Assembly (NCBI RefSeq): GCF_000211415.1
Contig: NZ_GL890775.1
Span: 1-64,000, forward strand
From: Enterobacter mori LMG 25706
GTDB lineage: Bacteria > Pseudomonadota > Gammaproteobacteria > Enterobacterales > Enterobacteriaceae
Direction: 5' to 3'
DNA: 64,000 nucleotides
Shown: positions 29,778 to 38,401 of the stretch, one piece after another
Position numbering within the stretch: the first letter of the stretch is position 1
Layout: each line of letters begins with the position of its first letter
Program-made: the position numbers and the translations under genes
The notes under the pieces: model-generated
Database searches by the model: none
The model's input: the letters and a program-made list of their open reading frames with translations, nothing else
Told to the model about the DNA's origin: nothing

Positions 29778-31088
29778 ATGTCCGGGGAAATGGTGTTAGC
29801 GAATAGCGTTGTGTTGTTGATCCTGCTTTTTGTCCTCTGGTGTGTCGTATTCCGATCGCGGGACGTGAAGTTTGCTTTTTTAAATCTGTTTCGCCACAAA
29901 AGGCGATCGTTTTCGACCATGGCGGCCATCATGCTGGGCGGCGTGTCGATTTTCCTGTACGGCGGGTTTATTGATTACTCTTTCTGGATTTTGAAAGAGC
30001 AAACGATTCGAACCAATATTGGTCATGTGCAAATTTATAACAAAAATTATTTTGAGACCTCCAATAAAAACAAAAGCCTGATCGACGATTATCCGGCATT
30101 AAAGAAAGCGATTCTCAACGATCCGGCTCTGGCTGAGGATATCTCGACGCTCTCCGGTCAGCTGGAGTTCACCGGTGTTATTTCACAGTATGAGAGTGAA
30201 ACCTCCAGCTATTTTTCCGCGCTGGGCGTTGAACCACTACCGGCACTGAAGCTGGGCTCGTTTGATAAATTAATCACCGGCAGCGATCTGTCCCGCATCC
30301 GCACGGACGAAATCACGCTGGGAAGCGGCCTGGCGAAAACGCTGAATGCGCATTACGACGACTGGCTGGACGTGCTGGTGGTCAATACGCAAGGCGGGCA
30401 GGGCGCGCTCTCCATGAAGCTACGCGGCATCTTTGAATCCGGGATCAAAGACTACGATGACGTGGCGATGAAAATTCCGCTGGGTACGGCTCAACGTATT
30501 ATGGGCACCAACAGCGTGAGTAAAGTGCTGATCCTGCTGAAAGAAGACGATACTGCCGCGTTCACGGCGAAACTGCGTGGCTTTATTGCCGAGCATAACT
30601 TACCGCTGATCGTAAAAGACTGGAAAGACGCCTCGATATTTTATCAGCAGGTGGAAGGGCTGTTATCCGGGATCTATTTCTTTATTAAGCTCATTGTCGG
30701 TCTGATTGTCATCTTCATGATCGGTAATTCGATGACGATGAATATTATCGAACGCACCCGTGAAATTACGACGCTCAGAGCCATCGGCCTCAAACCGCTG
30801 CATGTGACCCGCCTGTTTTTACTGGAAGGGATTTTCATCGGCATTATCGGCGCGATTGGCAGTCTGGCGATAGGTTACGCCATTGCCAGCGTCATTAATC
30901 TGTACGGTATCGCGATGCCACCGTCGCCGGGGCAATCGCAGGGCTATACCGCATTTATTAAAACCGACAGCGTCGCGCTTAACTGGATAACCCTGGTATT
31001 GCCGATCCTGACCGCCACGGGGGCGTCGGTATTACCCGCATTACGTGCTTCACGGCTCAATATTTCGGACGCATTTAAATTCTCGTAA
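29778..31088 (+). CDS. FtsX-like ABC permease (LolC/LolE type)
   Basis: The 436-residue membrane protein has an N-terminal membrane helix, a large periplasmic domain at about 60-290 and three C-terminal helices with the FtsX signature TREITTLRAIGLKP. It is the topology of LolC/LolE and MacB permeases. It would pair with the ATPase at 28439, probably as a homodimer because no second permease is present. It starts on the base after the preceding stop codon. Export of the cluster's lipid, or a lipidated product, from the inner membrane is inferred. Confidence 0.9.
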   Translation: MSGEMVLANSVVLLILLFVLWCVVFRSRDVKFAFLNLFRHKRRSFSTMAAIMLGGVSIFLYGGFIDYSFWILKEQTIRTNIGHVQIYNKNYFETSNKNKSLIDDYPALKKAILNDPALAEDISTLSGQLEFTGVISQYESETSSYFSALGVEPLPALKLGSFDKLITGSDLSRIRTDEITLGSGLAKTLNAHYDDWLDVLVVNTQGGQGALSMKLRGIFESGIKDYDDVAMKIPLGTAQRIMGTNSVSKVLILLKEDDTAAFTAKLRGFIAEHNLPLIVKDWKDASIFYQQVEGLLSGIYFFIKLIVGLIVIFMIGNSMTMNIIERTREITTLRAIGLKPLHVTRLFLLEGIFIGIIGAIGSLAIGYAIASVINLYGIAMPPSPGQSQGYTAFIKTDSVALNWITLVLPILTATGASVLPALRASRLNISDAFKFS

Positions 31089-31097
31089 GGAAGCGAT

Positions 31098-31886
31098 ATG
31101 AAACGCAGTGTTATGGCCTCACTCCTTTTGGGTGCCTGTCTGTTGTCGGCAGGGGCGTATTCCGCCTCTGCCGATGACAAAGCGGTGGATATTATTCGTC
31201 GTGCGGATGAAGTCCGTTCGCCAAATAAACCCTTTCGCTACACCCTCACCATCCATGAATTTAAAACGGGTGCTACGCAGCCCGACAATAAACAGGTGCT
31301 GGATATTTCCATGCGCTTTATGAAGCCAGAAGGTGAGATGAAAGCGGATGCCCGCTCCCTGGCGCGCTTTATTTATCCGCCGCGCGACAAGGGAAAGGTG
31401 CTGCTCTCTGACTGGTACGACTTATGGTTCTACACGCCAGAACTCCGCCGTCCTGTTCCCGTCTCTCGCCAGCAGCGTCTGATTGGGCAAATTTCCAATG
31501 GCGACGTCATTGTCACCAACTTTGAATATGCCTACGACGCCACGCTGAAGGGTGAAGAGCCTTGCGGCGAAACGCAGTGCTATAAGCTGGAACTGGTGCG
31601 TAAATCGGCTGAAGTGACCTGGCCGAAGGTGGATTATTACGTTGAAAAAGAGGGGGATAACCGTCCTTATAAAGCTGCCTATTTCTCGCTGGACAATAAG
31701 TTAATCAAAGAAGTGCTTTATCAGGATTTCCAGATGGTATTAGGCAAAATGCGCCCGATGAAAATCGTGGTGAAAGAGGCGCGCCACGGCAAGAGCTATT
31801 CCGTCATGACCTACAGCGATGTGCGTTATGAATCGTTACCTGAATCGGCGTTCACCCGCGAGTCTATTCAGCGAGGCGCGAAATGA
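31098..31886 (+). CDS. LolA-like outer-membrane lipoprotein-sorting protein
   Basis: The 262-residue periplasmic protein has a signal peptide (LLGACLLSAGAYSASA) and the fold expected of the LolA-like family (COG2834 type): FRYTLTIHE, SLARFIYPPRDKGKVLL, LWFYTPELRRPVP and FQMVLGKMRPMKIVV. Such proteins hold acyl chains in a half-barrel cavity and carry them across the periplasm. Aryl-polyene clusters also encode a LolA-like protein. The ribosome site AAGGAAG is strong. Its last codons overlap the following outer-membrane gene by 4 bases, so the two are probably translated together. Confidence 0.88.
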   Translation: MKRSVMASLLLGACLLSAGAYSASADDKAVDIIRRADEVRSPNKPFRYTLTIHEFKTGATQPDNKQVLDISMRFMKPEGEMKADARSLARFIYPPRDKGKVLLSDWYDLWFYTPELRRPVPVSRQQRLIGQISNGDVIVTNFEYAYDATLKGEEPCGETQCYKLELVRKSAEVTWPKVDYYVEKEGDNRPYKAAYFSLDNKLIKEVLYQDFQMVLGKMRPMKIVVKEARHGKSYSVMTYSDVRYESLPESAFTRESIQRGAK

Positions 31887-33271
31887 AGCGTACATTAACA
31901 GGCTTGACCCTGATGCTCGCCGCGCTGCCCGTCAGCGTATTCGCGGATTGTCTGTCCGGCAGTGACGTTGCAAAGAACACGTCTGTCACGCTGTATGAGC
32001 AGGTGTCTGTCGTTAAAAAACAGATTTCGGAGTGGCGAATCAATGGCCGAAACCCGTACACCCGACACAATATCTACAACGATGCCGGGGTGAATGTCGC
32101 AAGCCGCTGTTCGCTGATTGAGGATACGCTGGACCTGGATTTATCCCTCTATGGGCTAACCTGGTATTCCCCGCGTAAGCTCGGTGCGTTTGAAGAAGAT
32201 GACCGCCGTTCACGTCTGTTAATTGAGCGCCTTAAGCTGGTCTACACCCTGTCGGACAGCCTGCAGCTTGAGGTCGGGAAGCTTTCGTCCAGGCCGGGGC
32301 TCTTCTTCCTGCGCTCGCCTTCGGATCTCACGCCGCATTATTACGATGGTGCAAAACCGACGCGGCTTTACGATCCTCAGCTCCGCTCGGCTTATCAGTC
32401 TTCCTCCTGGGCTGCAACGCTGACGATGGATAACCGGGACGAGTCGCTTTCGCTGACGATGATCCCGAAGCTGGCGACGGTGGATGAATACTACCTGACC
32501 TCCGGGAACTGGTCTGCGAATCAGCGTGGCAACAGCAGTGAGTCCTGGCTGCTGAGCTATACCTCCCATGTCTTCCGTGACCATACGCCGGGGATGCGCG
32601 TCCTGATGGGCGACTCGCTGTCGGTCGCGCTTTCAGACAGTTACAACTACACCCCTCAGCTCACGCTCAATGCCGACGTGGCGTGGCATGCGGAGCAGCG
32701 CTGGCGTCATCTGTCTGAAGAGAAAAGCGCGGAGCTGGAGCGGTATCAGTTCCCCACCTCGCTGTATGAAACAAAAGAGAAACAGGGCGTTGAGCTGGCC
32801 GTGGGCGGGCAATATACCTCCGATACCTTCAACGTTTTCGGCCTGGAATACTATTACCAGAGCGAAGGCTATTCGCGATCAGAATGGCGCAAGCAGCGCG
32901 ATCTGATGACCTTTTTGAACACCGGCACAGGCTATGCACCGCTCGACAGGGCATATGATTCCTATAAATACCTGATGGCCTCCGAGATAAGCAATACGGG
33001 GAACAAAGGTATGCTGCAGGGAAAACATTATCTCAACGCCTGGTCCAGCGTGCAGTTCACGCATCAGATTACCGCACAGCCCTATTTCATCCTCAACCTG
33101 ATGGATAAAAGCTCCATGGCGGGGCTGCACCTCAGCGCACCGCTGACCTTTATTGATGACCAGCTGGAAGCGTATACCGGCGTCTATTCCGCACTGGGTA
33201 GCGCAAATTCTGAGTTTGCATTCTTCGGTGATGCCGCCGGTGGTTATGTTGGCTTTAAGTATTATTTATAA
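31883..33271 (+). CDS. Outer-membrane beta-barrel protein of the lipid export module
   Basis: The 462-residue protein has a signal peptide cut near SVFADC and alternates polar and hydrophobic residues in amphipathic strands rich in Tyr and Trp. It ends in YVGFKYYL, a typical barrel-assembly signal. I cannot place it in a named porin family. It overlaps the LolA-like gene (ATGA), so it may receive or present the exported lipid at the outer membrane. This is inference from context. Confidence 0.75.
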   Translation: MKRTLTGLTLMLAALPVSVFADCLSGSDVAKNTSVTLYEQVSVVKKQISEWRINGRNPYTRHNIYNDAGVNVASRCSLIEDTLDLDLSLYGLTWYSPRKLGAFEEDDRRSRLLIERLKLVYTLSDSLQLEVGKLSSRPGLFFLRSPSDLTPHYYDGAKPTRLYDPQLRSAYQSSSWAATLTMDNRDESLSLTMIPKLATVDEYYLTSGNWSANQRGNSSESWLLSYTSHVFRDHTPGMRVLMGDSLSVALSDSYNYTPQLTLNADVAWHAEQRWRHLSEEKSAELERYQFPTSLYETKEKQGVELAVGGQYTSDTFNVFGLEYYYQSEGYSRSEWRKQRDLMTFLNTGTGYAPLDRAYDSYKYLMASEISNTGNKGMLQGKHYLNAWSSVQFTHQITAQPYFILNLMDKSSMAGLHLSAPLTFIDDQLEAYTGVYSALGSANSEFAFFGDAAGGYVGFKYYL

Positions 33272-33281
33272 GGAAATGACT

Positions 33282-34214
33282 ATGACGCTTGATAATGCAT
33301 CGCAGCCTGTCGTGCTGCTGTTTTCCGGGCAAGGGAACCCGGTAATCGGGATGGGCAGCGATCTGTGGGATCTGAATTCGACGACGAAACAGATCTGGGA
33401 TTGCGCCAGCGATATTTCTGGCCTCGATCTTCGCCGACTCTGCCTCAAGGGGCCGATGAACAGATTGATCCAGACCACGGTACAGCAGCTGGCCGTCACG
33501 GCGATCAACGTATCGCTCTATAGCCTTTGCCGTGAGCGTTTCCCCAACCTTCGGGTGACGGGGGCCTGCGGCCACAGCGTCGGGGAATACAGTGCGCTCT
33601 ATGCGGCGGGGGCAGTCTCTCTGGAGACCTTATTCCGCACCCTGCATTTCCGTGCCAGCACCATGGATGCGGTGAGCAAAAAGCAGAAAGGGGCAATGAT
33701 CGCGCTGAAAGGGGCGGATTTTGCCACCCTGAGCGACATCATCACCCGTTCCGGGATTGCGCTGGATATCAGCTGTGACAACACGCCGCGCCAGCAGGTT
33801 ATCGGCGGGACACCGGCGGCACTGAGCGACTTCGCCCAGGTGCTGGCGGATGAGGGCTATGAGCCGATCAAACTCGGCGTCAGCGGTGCCTGGCACACGC
33901 GTTTAATGGAAGAGGGCGTCCAGCTGATGCGGGATTTCCTCGCTGGACAACCTTTCACCTCACCCGCGTATGATGTGCTGATGAACGTGACGGGCAGAAT
34001 GGAAATCGTGCCGGAAAACATCAAAGAAAATCTGTCGTTGCACCTGACCCACACGGTGAAATGGAACGATTCTGTCGCCAGATTTATCAACCATTCAGAG
34101 CGTCCGCTGTTCCTGGAGATGAGTAACAAACCTTATCTCGGTCAAATGCTGAATGATTTTGCCGGTTTTAATGCCGAACGCGTTCTGCACTGCAGAAAAG
34201 CATTAGAGATGTAA
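33282..34214 (+). CDS. FabD-like malonyl-CoA:ACP acyltransferase
   Basis: The 310-residue protein has the acyltransferase motifs LFSGQGNP, GHSVGEYSAL with Ser99 as nucleophile, and GAWHTRLM with His205. It would load malonyl units onto the cluster's ACP. The ATG at 33282 is chosen because AAGGA lies 7 bases upstream; the ATG at 33276 is too close to that site. A dedicated malonyl transferase also occurs in the streptococcal cyl operon (cylD). It starts 10 bases after the outer-membrane gene. Confidence 0.9.
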   Translation: MTLDNASQPVVLLFSGQGNPVIGMGSDLWDLNSTTKQIWDCASDISGLDLRRLCLKGPMNRLIQTTVQQLAVTAINVSLYSLCRERFPNLRVTGACGHSVGEYSALYAAGAVSLETLFRTLHFRASTMDAVSKKQKGAMIALKGADFATLSDIITRSGIALDISCDNTPRQQVIGGTPAALSDFAQVLADEGYEPIKLGVSGAWHTRLMEEGVQLMRDFLAGQPFTSPAYDVLMNVTGRMEIVPENIKENLSLHLTHTVKWNDSVARFINHSERPLFLEMSNKPYLGQMLNDFAGFNAERVLHCRKALEM

Positions 34215-34224
34215 TGGTCGAGAT

Positions 34225-35226
34225 ATGATTCCAGATTATTTAACGTTCATTCGCTTTCAGGATAAAAGGAACCTTCTTTTTATCTCTATCGTGACCTTGA
34301 TCCTGATGGGTTTTTACTGGAAAAACGCCGGGTTTTCCTTTACCCGGCAGGATGCCTGGCTGGCGAGCGGTATTTTTGCGCTGATTCTGTATAGCTTCAT
34401 TGCCGATCTCAAGGCGTTCTGGGCCTATAAGTGCGTGGTCAAAAATGTCGATTTATCTGTGTTTCTGCAGAAAGAGAATAAGCCGGTGAATGCGATGATT
34501 GTCGAACCTGTGATGGTGCTCGCGATCGCCACGCTGGTTTTCGCAGGCATTATTGCGCTGATGCTCACCCTGGCTCAGCCGGGGATCGTGCTGCTGACGC
34601 TGGCCATCGTCGCGCCGTTCATCGTCTGGGGAATGTTCGCAGCGATGCGTTCGATCTACATCCGACAGGTCATCGCCTCGGCGCGGGACAAAGGGAAATA
34701 TAAACGTCTGTCCCATTATGTCGCCATTGCTGTCGTCATGTCCGTCGTCATGAACCTGCTGACGATTAGCCCCTTACGGAACAGTGAACAGTTCGATCGC
34801 TATGGCCGTTACTTCACCCTCGAGTCCATCATTACCATGCTGGTGCTCTGCGCGGTGGTGCTGGCCATTAATCTGCTGTTCTTACGGTTCACGAAGCGGT
34901 ATATCTTCCTGGGGCATCTTTTCCTCAACGAGATCCCCCTGTTTTTCTCCCCGACAATCCCCTGGCGCAGCCTGTCCGGGAAACCTTTGTGGCTGAGGCT
35001 GGTGATGCTAGTGGGTGTGGAGTTTGTCTGGTCGGCCGTGGTGGGATTGCTGCTCACGCTGCTGGGGTGGAAGGTGTGGTTTGAGGTGTACTTCCTGCTG
35101 AGCTACCTGCCTTGTCTGGCCTATTACACCCTCCACGCCTGGTGGAAATGGCATAACGATTTCATGATGTCGAGCGACATGTATTTGCGCTGGGCGGAGA
35201 TCGATAAAGAAAACGCCCTCTGGTAA
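34225..35226 (+). CDS. Polytopic inner-membrane protein of unknown function
   Basis: The 333-residue protein has about seven hydrophobic segments (for example FISIVTLILMGFYW, VMVLAIATLVFAGIIALML, IITMLVLCAVVLAINLLFL and LVGVEFVWSAVVGLLLTLLGW). I recognise no family motif. It is the last gene of the lipid cluster, 10 bases after the acyltransferase gene, and is followed by a strong terminator. A membrane acyltransferase, head-group enzyme or accessory transporter are all possible. Confidence 0.7.
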   Translation: MIPDYLTFIRFQDKRNLLFISIVTLILMGFYWKNAGFSFTRQDAWLASGIFALILYSFIADLKAFWAYKCVVKNVDLSVFLQKENKPVNAMIVEPVMVLAIATLVFAGIIALMLTLAQPGIVLLTLAIVAPFIVWGMFAAMRSIYIRQVIASARDKGKYKRLSHYVAIAVVMSVVMNLLTISPLRNSEQFDRYGRYFTLESIITMLVLCAVVLAINLLFLRFTKRYIFLGHLFLNEIPLFFSPTIPWRSLSGKPLWLRLVMLVGVEFVWSAVVGLLLTLLGWKVWFEVYFLLSYLPCLAYYTLHAWWKWHNDFMMSSDMYLRWAEIDKENALW

Positions 35227-35241
35227 GACGCGAAGGGCAAT

Positions 35242-35285
35242 AAAAAAGCCAGACCCTCAGCAATGAGGGTCTGGCTTTTTTTATC
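35242..35285. terminator. Bidirectional terminator between lipid cluster and type I secretion operon
   Basis: An about 17-bp stem (AAAAAGCCAGACCCTCA and its complement) with a 3-4 base loop has A and T runs on either side. It can stop both the plus-strand lipid operon and the minus-strand secretion operon, whose last stop codon is 14 bases away. Confidence 0.92.
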
Positions 35286-35298
35286 AGGTCGATACGGC

Positions 35299-37047
35299 TC
35301 AGGCTATCCGCATCCAGGTGAGCATCATCGCGGCGCTGGCAATGACGTTCACGTTGGAAATGTACCCGTCATAACGATTATTGATGGCGGAAAGTTGGTT
35401 GTTAAAGTGGTCGTTTTCAGCGGTCAGCACATCAAGCAACGTGCGTTTTCCCAGGTGATACCACTGCTGGTAGAACATCTGGCGCACGCGGTCAGATTCG
35501 CCTGAGAGACGTTCGTAATCATCTGCACGCAGGAATGATGAGTCGCGTACCTGCACCTGATAGTTAATCTGATACTCCAGATCGCGGTAGCTCACTTCAT
35601 ATTGCTGCTGCGCCACGTTGGCTTTTGCGCGGGCCGTCATCTGAGCGGCGCGCTGAGAGCCGCCGCTAAACGCCTCCCACTCCACGTTCAGGCCGGTATA
35701 CCAGCCCGCTTCGTTACCGTTACTGTCCTTGGCGGTGCTTTTGGAGACCACCCAGTTTACCTGCGGCAGCGCAGCCGATTTAATGCTTTCTGCTTCCGAT
35801 TCCGCCGCGCGGACTTTGGACTGCAGGTTAAGCATCATCGGGTTCTTGTCCAGCGAGCCGATGGCGACCGATGCCGGGATAATCGTATCCTGCCAGCTCA
35901 AATTCTCTGGCAGCACAGGCTCTGCACCAAGCAGGCGCACAAGCTTGATTTTACTGGCGCTCAGCTGATGCTCGATGTTGTCGAGACTCGCCTGAGCGGA
36001 CATCAGTTTCGCTTTCGCCTGCACCAGTTCGCTTTCTCTGCCGCGGTCCGCCTGGGTGATTTGTGACAGCATGTTGACCAGCTCTTTCATGCGGCCAACA
36101 TAGTTCTTCGCCACCTGTTTACTTTGCTGGTACCGACTCATGTTCATCAGCTCGGACACGGTGTTATAGGCCAGCTGCTCGCGAGAATACTCTTTGGAAT
36201 AGCGGGCCGCTTTTGCCGTTTCCAGCGAGTTATCGACCTGATGGCTGATTCGTCCCCAGTCGATCACCGGGGTGTTGACGGATACCGTCCCGCTGGAGTC
36301 GCTGATATGCGTATTGTTGGACGACTGGCGGTCTCCCCCCACGGTTGTCAGCGGCGACGTTACGCCCAGCCGCACCTGCGGCATACGCTGGCCTTTGACC
36401 TGATCCACCATGTAGTCCGAGGCCAGAACCTCAGAGGAGGCCGCACGCAGCTCAGGGCTGTACGCCAGCGCTCTTGCCACCATGCTGCGCAGGAATTCCC
36501 GCGAATCATTGGTGCTGGCACCGTTGAAATAGCCGTGCGACATGCCGCTGGTGGCGCGGGGGCTTGCCGATGCGCCCTGTTGGCGAACGTTCGCGTAGGC
36601 CGGTTCGGGCTTATAGTATTCTTTAACGGGCGGGAAGAAATCGTAATTCGTTTTCAGTGCCGCTTTGTTACTCGTACTGTTCTCGAGCTTCGGCTCAGGT
36701 GCCACAGTTTGCTGCGTCGCGGCGTAGCTTGCCGGTCGCGATGCGGGGTACGTTTGCGTAGGTACGGTTTTATGCGTACTGGCGTACTGCGACTGCGTGC
36801 GCATCGAGGGCAGCGAAGTCCGTTGAACCGTCCCCGGCGTGCTCACGCGTACCGCAGGCTGCGCTGGCGTCTGCGCGGCGCGGGTTAACTGTGACTGTGT
36901 GCGCATCGGCGGCAGCGAGGACAGGTCTTTTTTAACCTGCGCCATGTCAGCCGCGTGGAGCGGAATGACAAAAGAAGAGCAGGGCAAACAGAGTGCAACC
37001 GCAGTGGCTACCCTGGCCCAACGACGCTCTTTACGTGCCTTAAACAT
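35299..37047 (-). CDS. TolC-family outer-membrane channel of type I secretion
   Basis: The 582-residue protein has a signal peptide ending near PLHAAD, an unusual low-complexity N-terminal region to about residue 165, and then the two-fold TolC/LapE repeat with long helical hairpins (VRLGVTSPLTT, YNTVSELMNMSRYQQSKQ, ADDYERLSGESDRVRQMFYQQW). The extension contains the decapeptide SLPxMRTQSQ twice, at about 44-53 and 78-87. It should form the outer-membrane duct of a type I secretion system with the two genes upstream on this strand; its start lies 4 bases after the membrane-fusion gene. BapB/LapE-like function for the giant adhesin is the likely role. Confidence 0.88.
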   Translation of the reverse strand: MFKARKERRWARVATAVALCLPCSSFVIPLHAADMAQVKKDLSSLPPMRTQSQLTRAAQTPAQPAVRVSTPGTVQRTSLPSMRTQSQYASTHKTVPTQTYPASRPASYAATQQTVAPEPKLENSTSNKAALKTNYDFFPPVKEYYKPEPAYANVRQQGASASPRATSGMSHGYFNGASTNDSREFLRSMVARALAYSPELRAASSEVLASDYMVDQVKGQRMPQVRLGVTSPLTTVGGDRQSSNNTHISDSSGTVSVNTPVIDWGRISHQVDNSLETAKAARYSKEYSREQLAYNTVSELMNMSRYQQSKQVAKNYVGRMKELVNMLSQITQADRGRESELVQAKAKLMSAQASLDNIEHQLSASKIKLVRLLGAEPVLPENLSWQDTIIPASVAIGSLDKNPMMLNLQSKVRAAESEAESIKSAALPQVNWVVSKSTAKDSNGNEAGWYTGLNVEWEAFSGGSQRAAQMTARAKANVAQQQYEVSYRDLEYQINYQVQVRDSSFLRADDYERLSGESDRVRQMFYQQWYHLGKRTLLDVLTAENDHFNNQLSAINNRYDGYISNVNVIASAAMMLTWMRIA

Positions 37048-37051
37048 AAAA

Positions 37052-38401
37052 TTATCTCTCTCTGAATGCTTCGCGCGCTTTCAGTATCGGTTTGAGGATG
37101 TAAGACAAAATGGTCTTCTCCCCGGTTCTGATTTCAACGTTCGCCACCATGCCTGGTATGATTGGGAACTCCTTGTCTTTAACCTGCAGTGCCGCCCGAT
37201 TGGTGCGGACGAAGACCCGGTAATAGGTCGAATCGCCACGTCCCTGACGCGCTTTTTCCTCATCAATCAGGGTGTCGGAACTCAGGTGCTCGACGACGCC
37301 AGTTAACCCGCCGTAAATGGCGTAGTCGTAGGCGGTAATTTTTACCGTGGCGGGCAGCCCCGGATGGATAAAGGCCACATCGGACGGTTTGATTTTGGCT
37401 TCGACCAGCAGATTATCTTCGAGCGGGATGATGGTCATGATTTCCGCCCCTTGCTGGATAACGCCGCCGCGCGTGGTCACGCGTATGTTGTTGACGGTGC
37501 CGCGTACCGGCGCAACCACTGTGGTTCGGTTCATCACATCCTGACGCCCGCGCAGGATCTCTTCCGCCTGCGCCAGTTCAGATTCCAGCCGGTTAAGCTC
37601 GCTGTTGGCGTCGGAGCGGAAGCGGTTGGTCCGCTCTGCGATCTGCAGGCTGAACTCGTTGGCCTGACGCTTCAGGCGCAGGATCTCCACATCTGACATC
37701 AGCCCTTTGCGGGCCAGCGGCTCTGACAGGCTGACCTCGTTTTGCGCCAGGGACAGGCTGCGCTGTAAGGCCTGAACGCTCTCGTTCAGGGTTTTGAGGC
37801 GCGCGTTATAGGCCTGGGTTTCATCACGCACGATAGACTCAATTCCGGCGATATCGGGCGGGAAGGACAACGGCGTGTCGTAAGCTTCCGCGCGGAGACG
37901 GGCAATGCTGCCCTTAAGCCCCTGCACTTTAGAGAGGGATTCACCGTAGCTGGCCCCGGCGCGGGTCGGGTCAATTTTCAGCAGAATTTGCCCTTTCTCG
38001 ACGATATCCCCCTCCTGAACGTTCAGCTCCTCAAGAATGCCCCCTTCCAGGCTCTGAATGAGCTGCTCGCGGCTGGCCGGGATCACTTTGCCATCGCCAC
38101 GGGTGATCTCCTCAACCCGGGCGAAATGCGCCCACACCAGCGACACCACCACCACCAGGGCGATGGTGTAGAGCATGATCATGCTGAACGGGGTTTTCTG
38201 TGCGATCAGCGCGCCCTGCAGGTCATTCATGAATTTCAAATCGTCTGCTTTGACCTTTCCTGTGGCCTGCGGTTTTTGCACTGCCAGCTGCGTTTTCCCG
38301 CCGTTGCTGTCTACCTTTCTCAACGCCGTGGAGGATGCATCCGTCCCGGAGTCGGCCTCTCCCTTTGAGGCGTTATGATTCACTTCGTCCTCGTTCATCA
38401 T
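37052..38401 (-). CDS. HlyD-family membrane-fusion protein of type I secretion
   Basis: The 449-residue protein has a cytoplasmic N-terminal tail of about 70 residues, one membrane helix (MIMLYTIALVVVVSLVWAHFA), a lipoyl-like half (EGGILEELNVQEGDIV), a long coiled coil at about 150-290 and the HlyD barrel domain (VVAPVRGTVNNIRVTTRGGVIQ in two parts). It links the inner-membrane ABC exporter to the TolC-like channel. Start and stop codons of this gene and the ABC gene overlap as ATGA, so the pair is translationally coupled. It corresponds to LapC/BapD. Confidence 0.92.
   Translation of the reverse strand: MMNEDEVNHNASKGEADSGTDASSTALRKVDSNGGKTQLAVQKPQATGKVKADDLKFMNDLQGALIAQKTPFSMIMLYTIALVVVVSLVWAHFARVEEITRGDGKVIPASREQLIQSLEGGILEELNVQEGDIVEKGQILLKIDPTRAGASYGESLSKVQGLKGSIARLRAEAYDTPLSFPPDIAGIESIVRDETQAYNARLKTLNESVQALQRSLSLAQNEVSLSEPLARKGLMSDVEILRLKRQANEFSLQIAERTNRFRSDANSELNRLESELAQAEEILRGRQDVMNRTTVVAPVRGTVNNIRVTTRGGVIQQGAEIMTIIPLEDNLLVEAKIKPSDVAFIHPGLPATVKITAYDYAIYGGLTGVVEHLSSDTLIDEEKARQGRGDSTYYRVFVRTNRAALQVKDKEFPIIPGMVANVEIRTGEKTILSYILKPILKAREAFRER

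Noticed and set aside
36124..36888. Open frame of 254 codons opposite the TolC-like gene
   Set aside because: It runs antisense to conserved TolC sequence, has low-complexity Arg/His-rich translation and no ribosome site.
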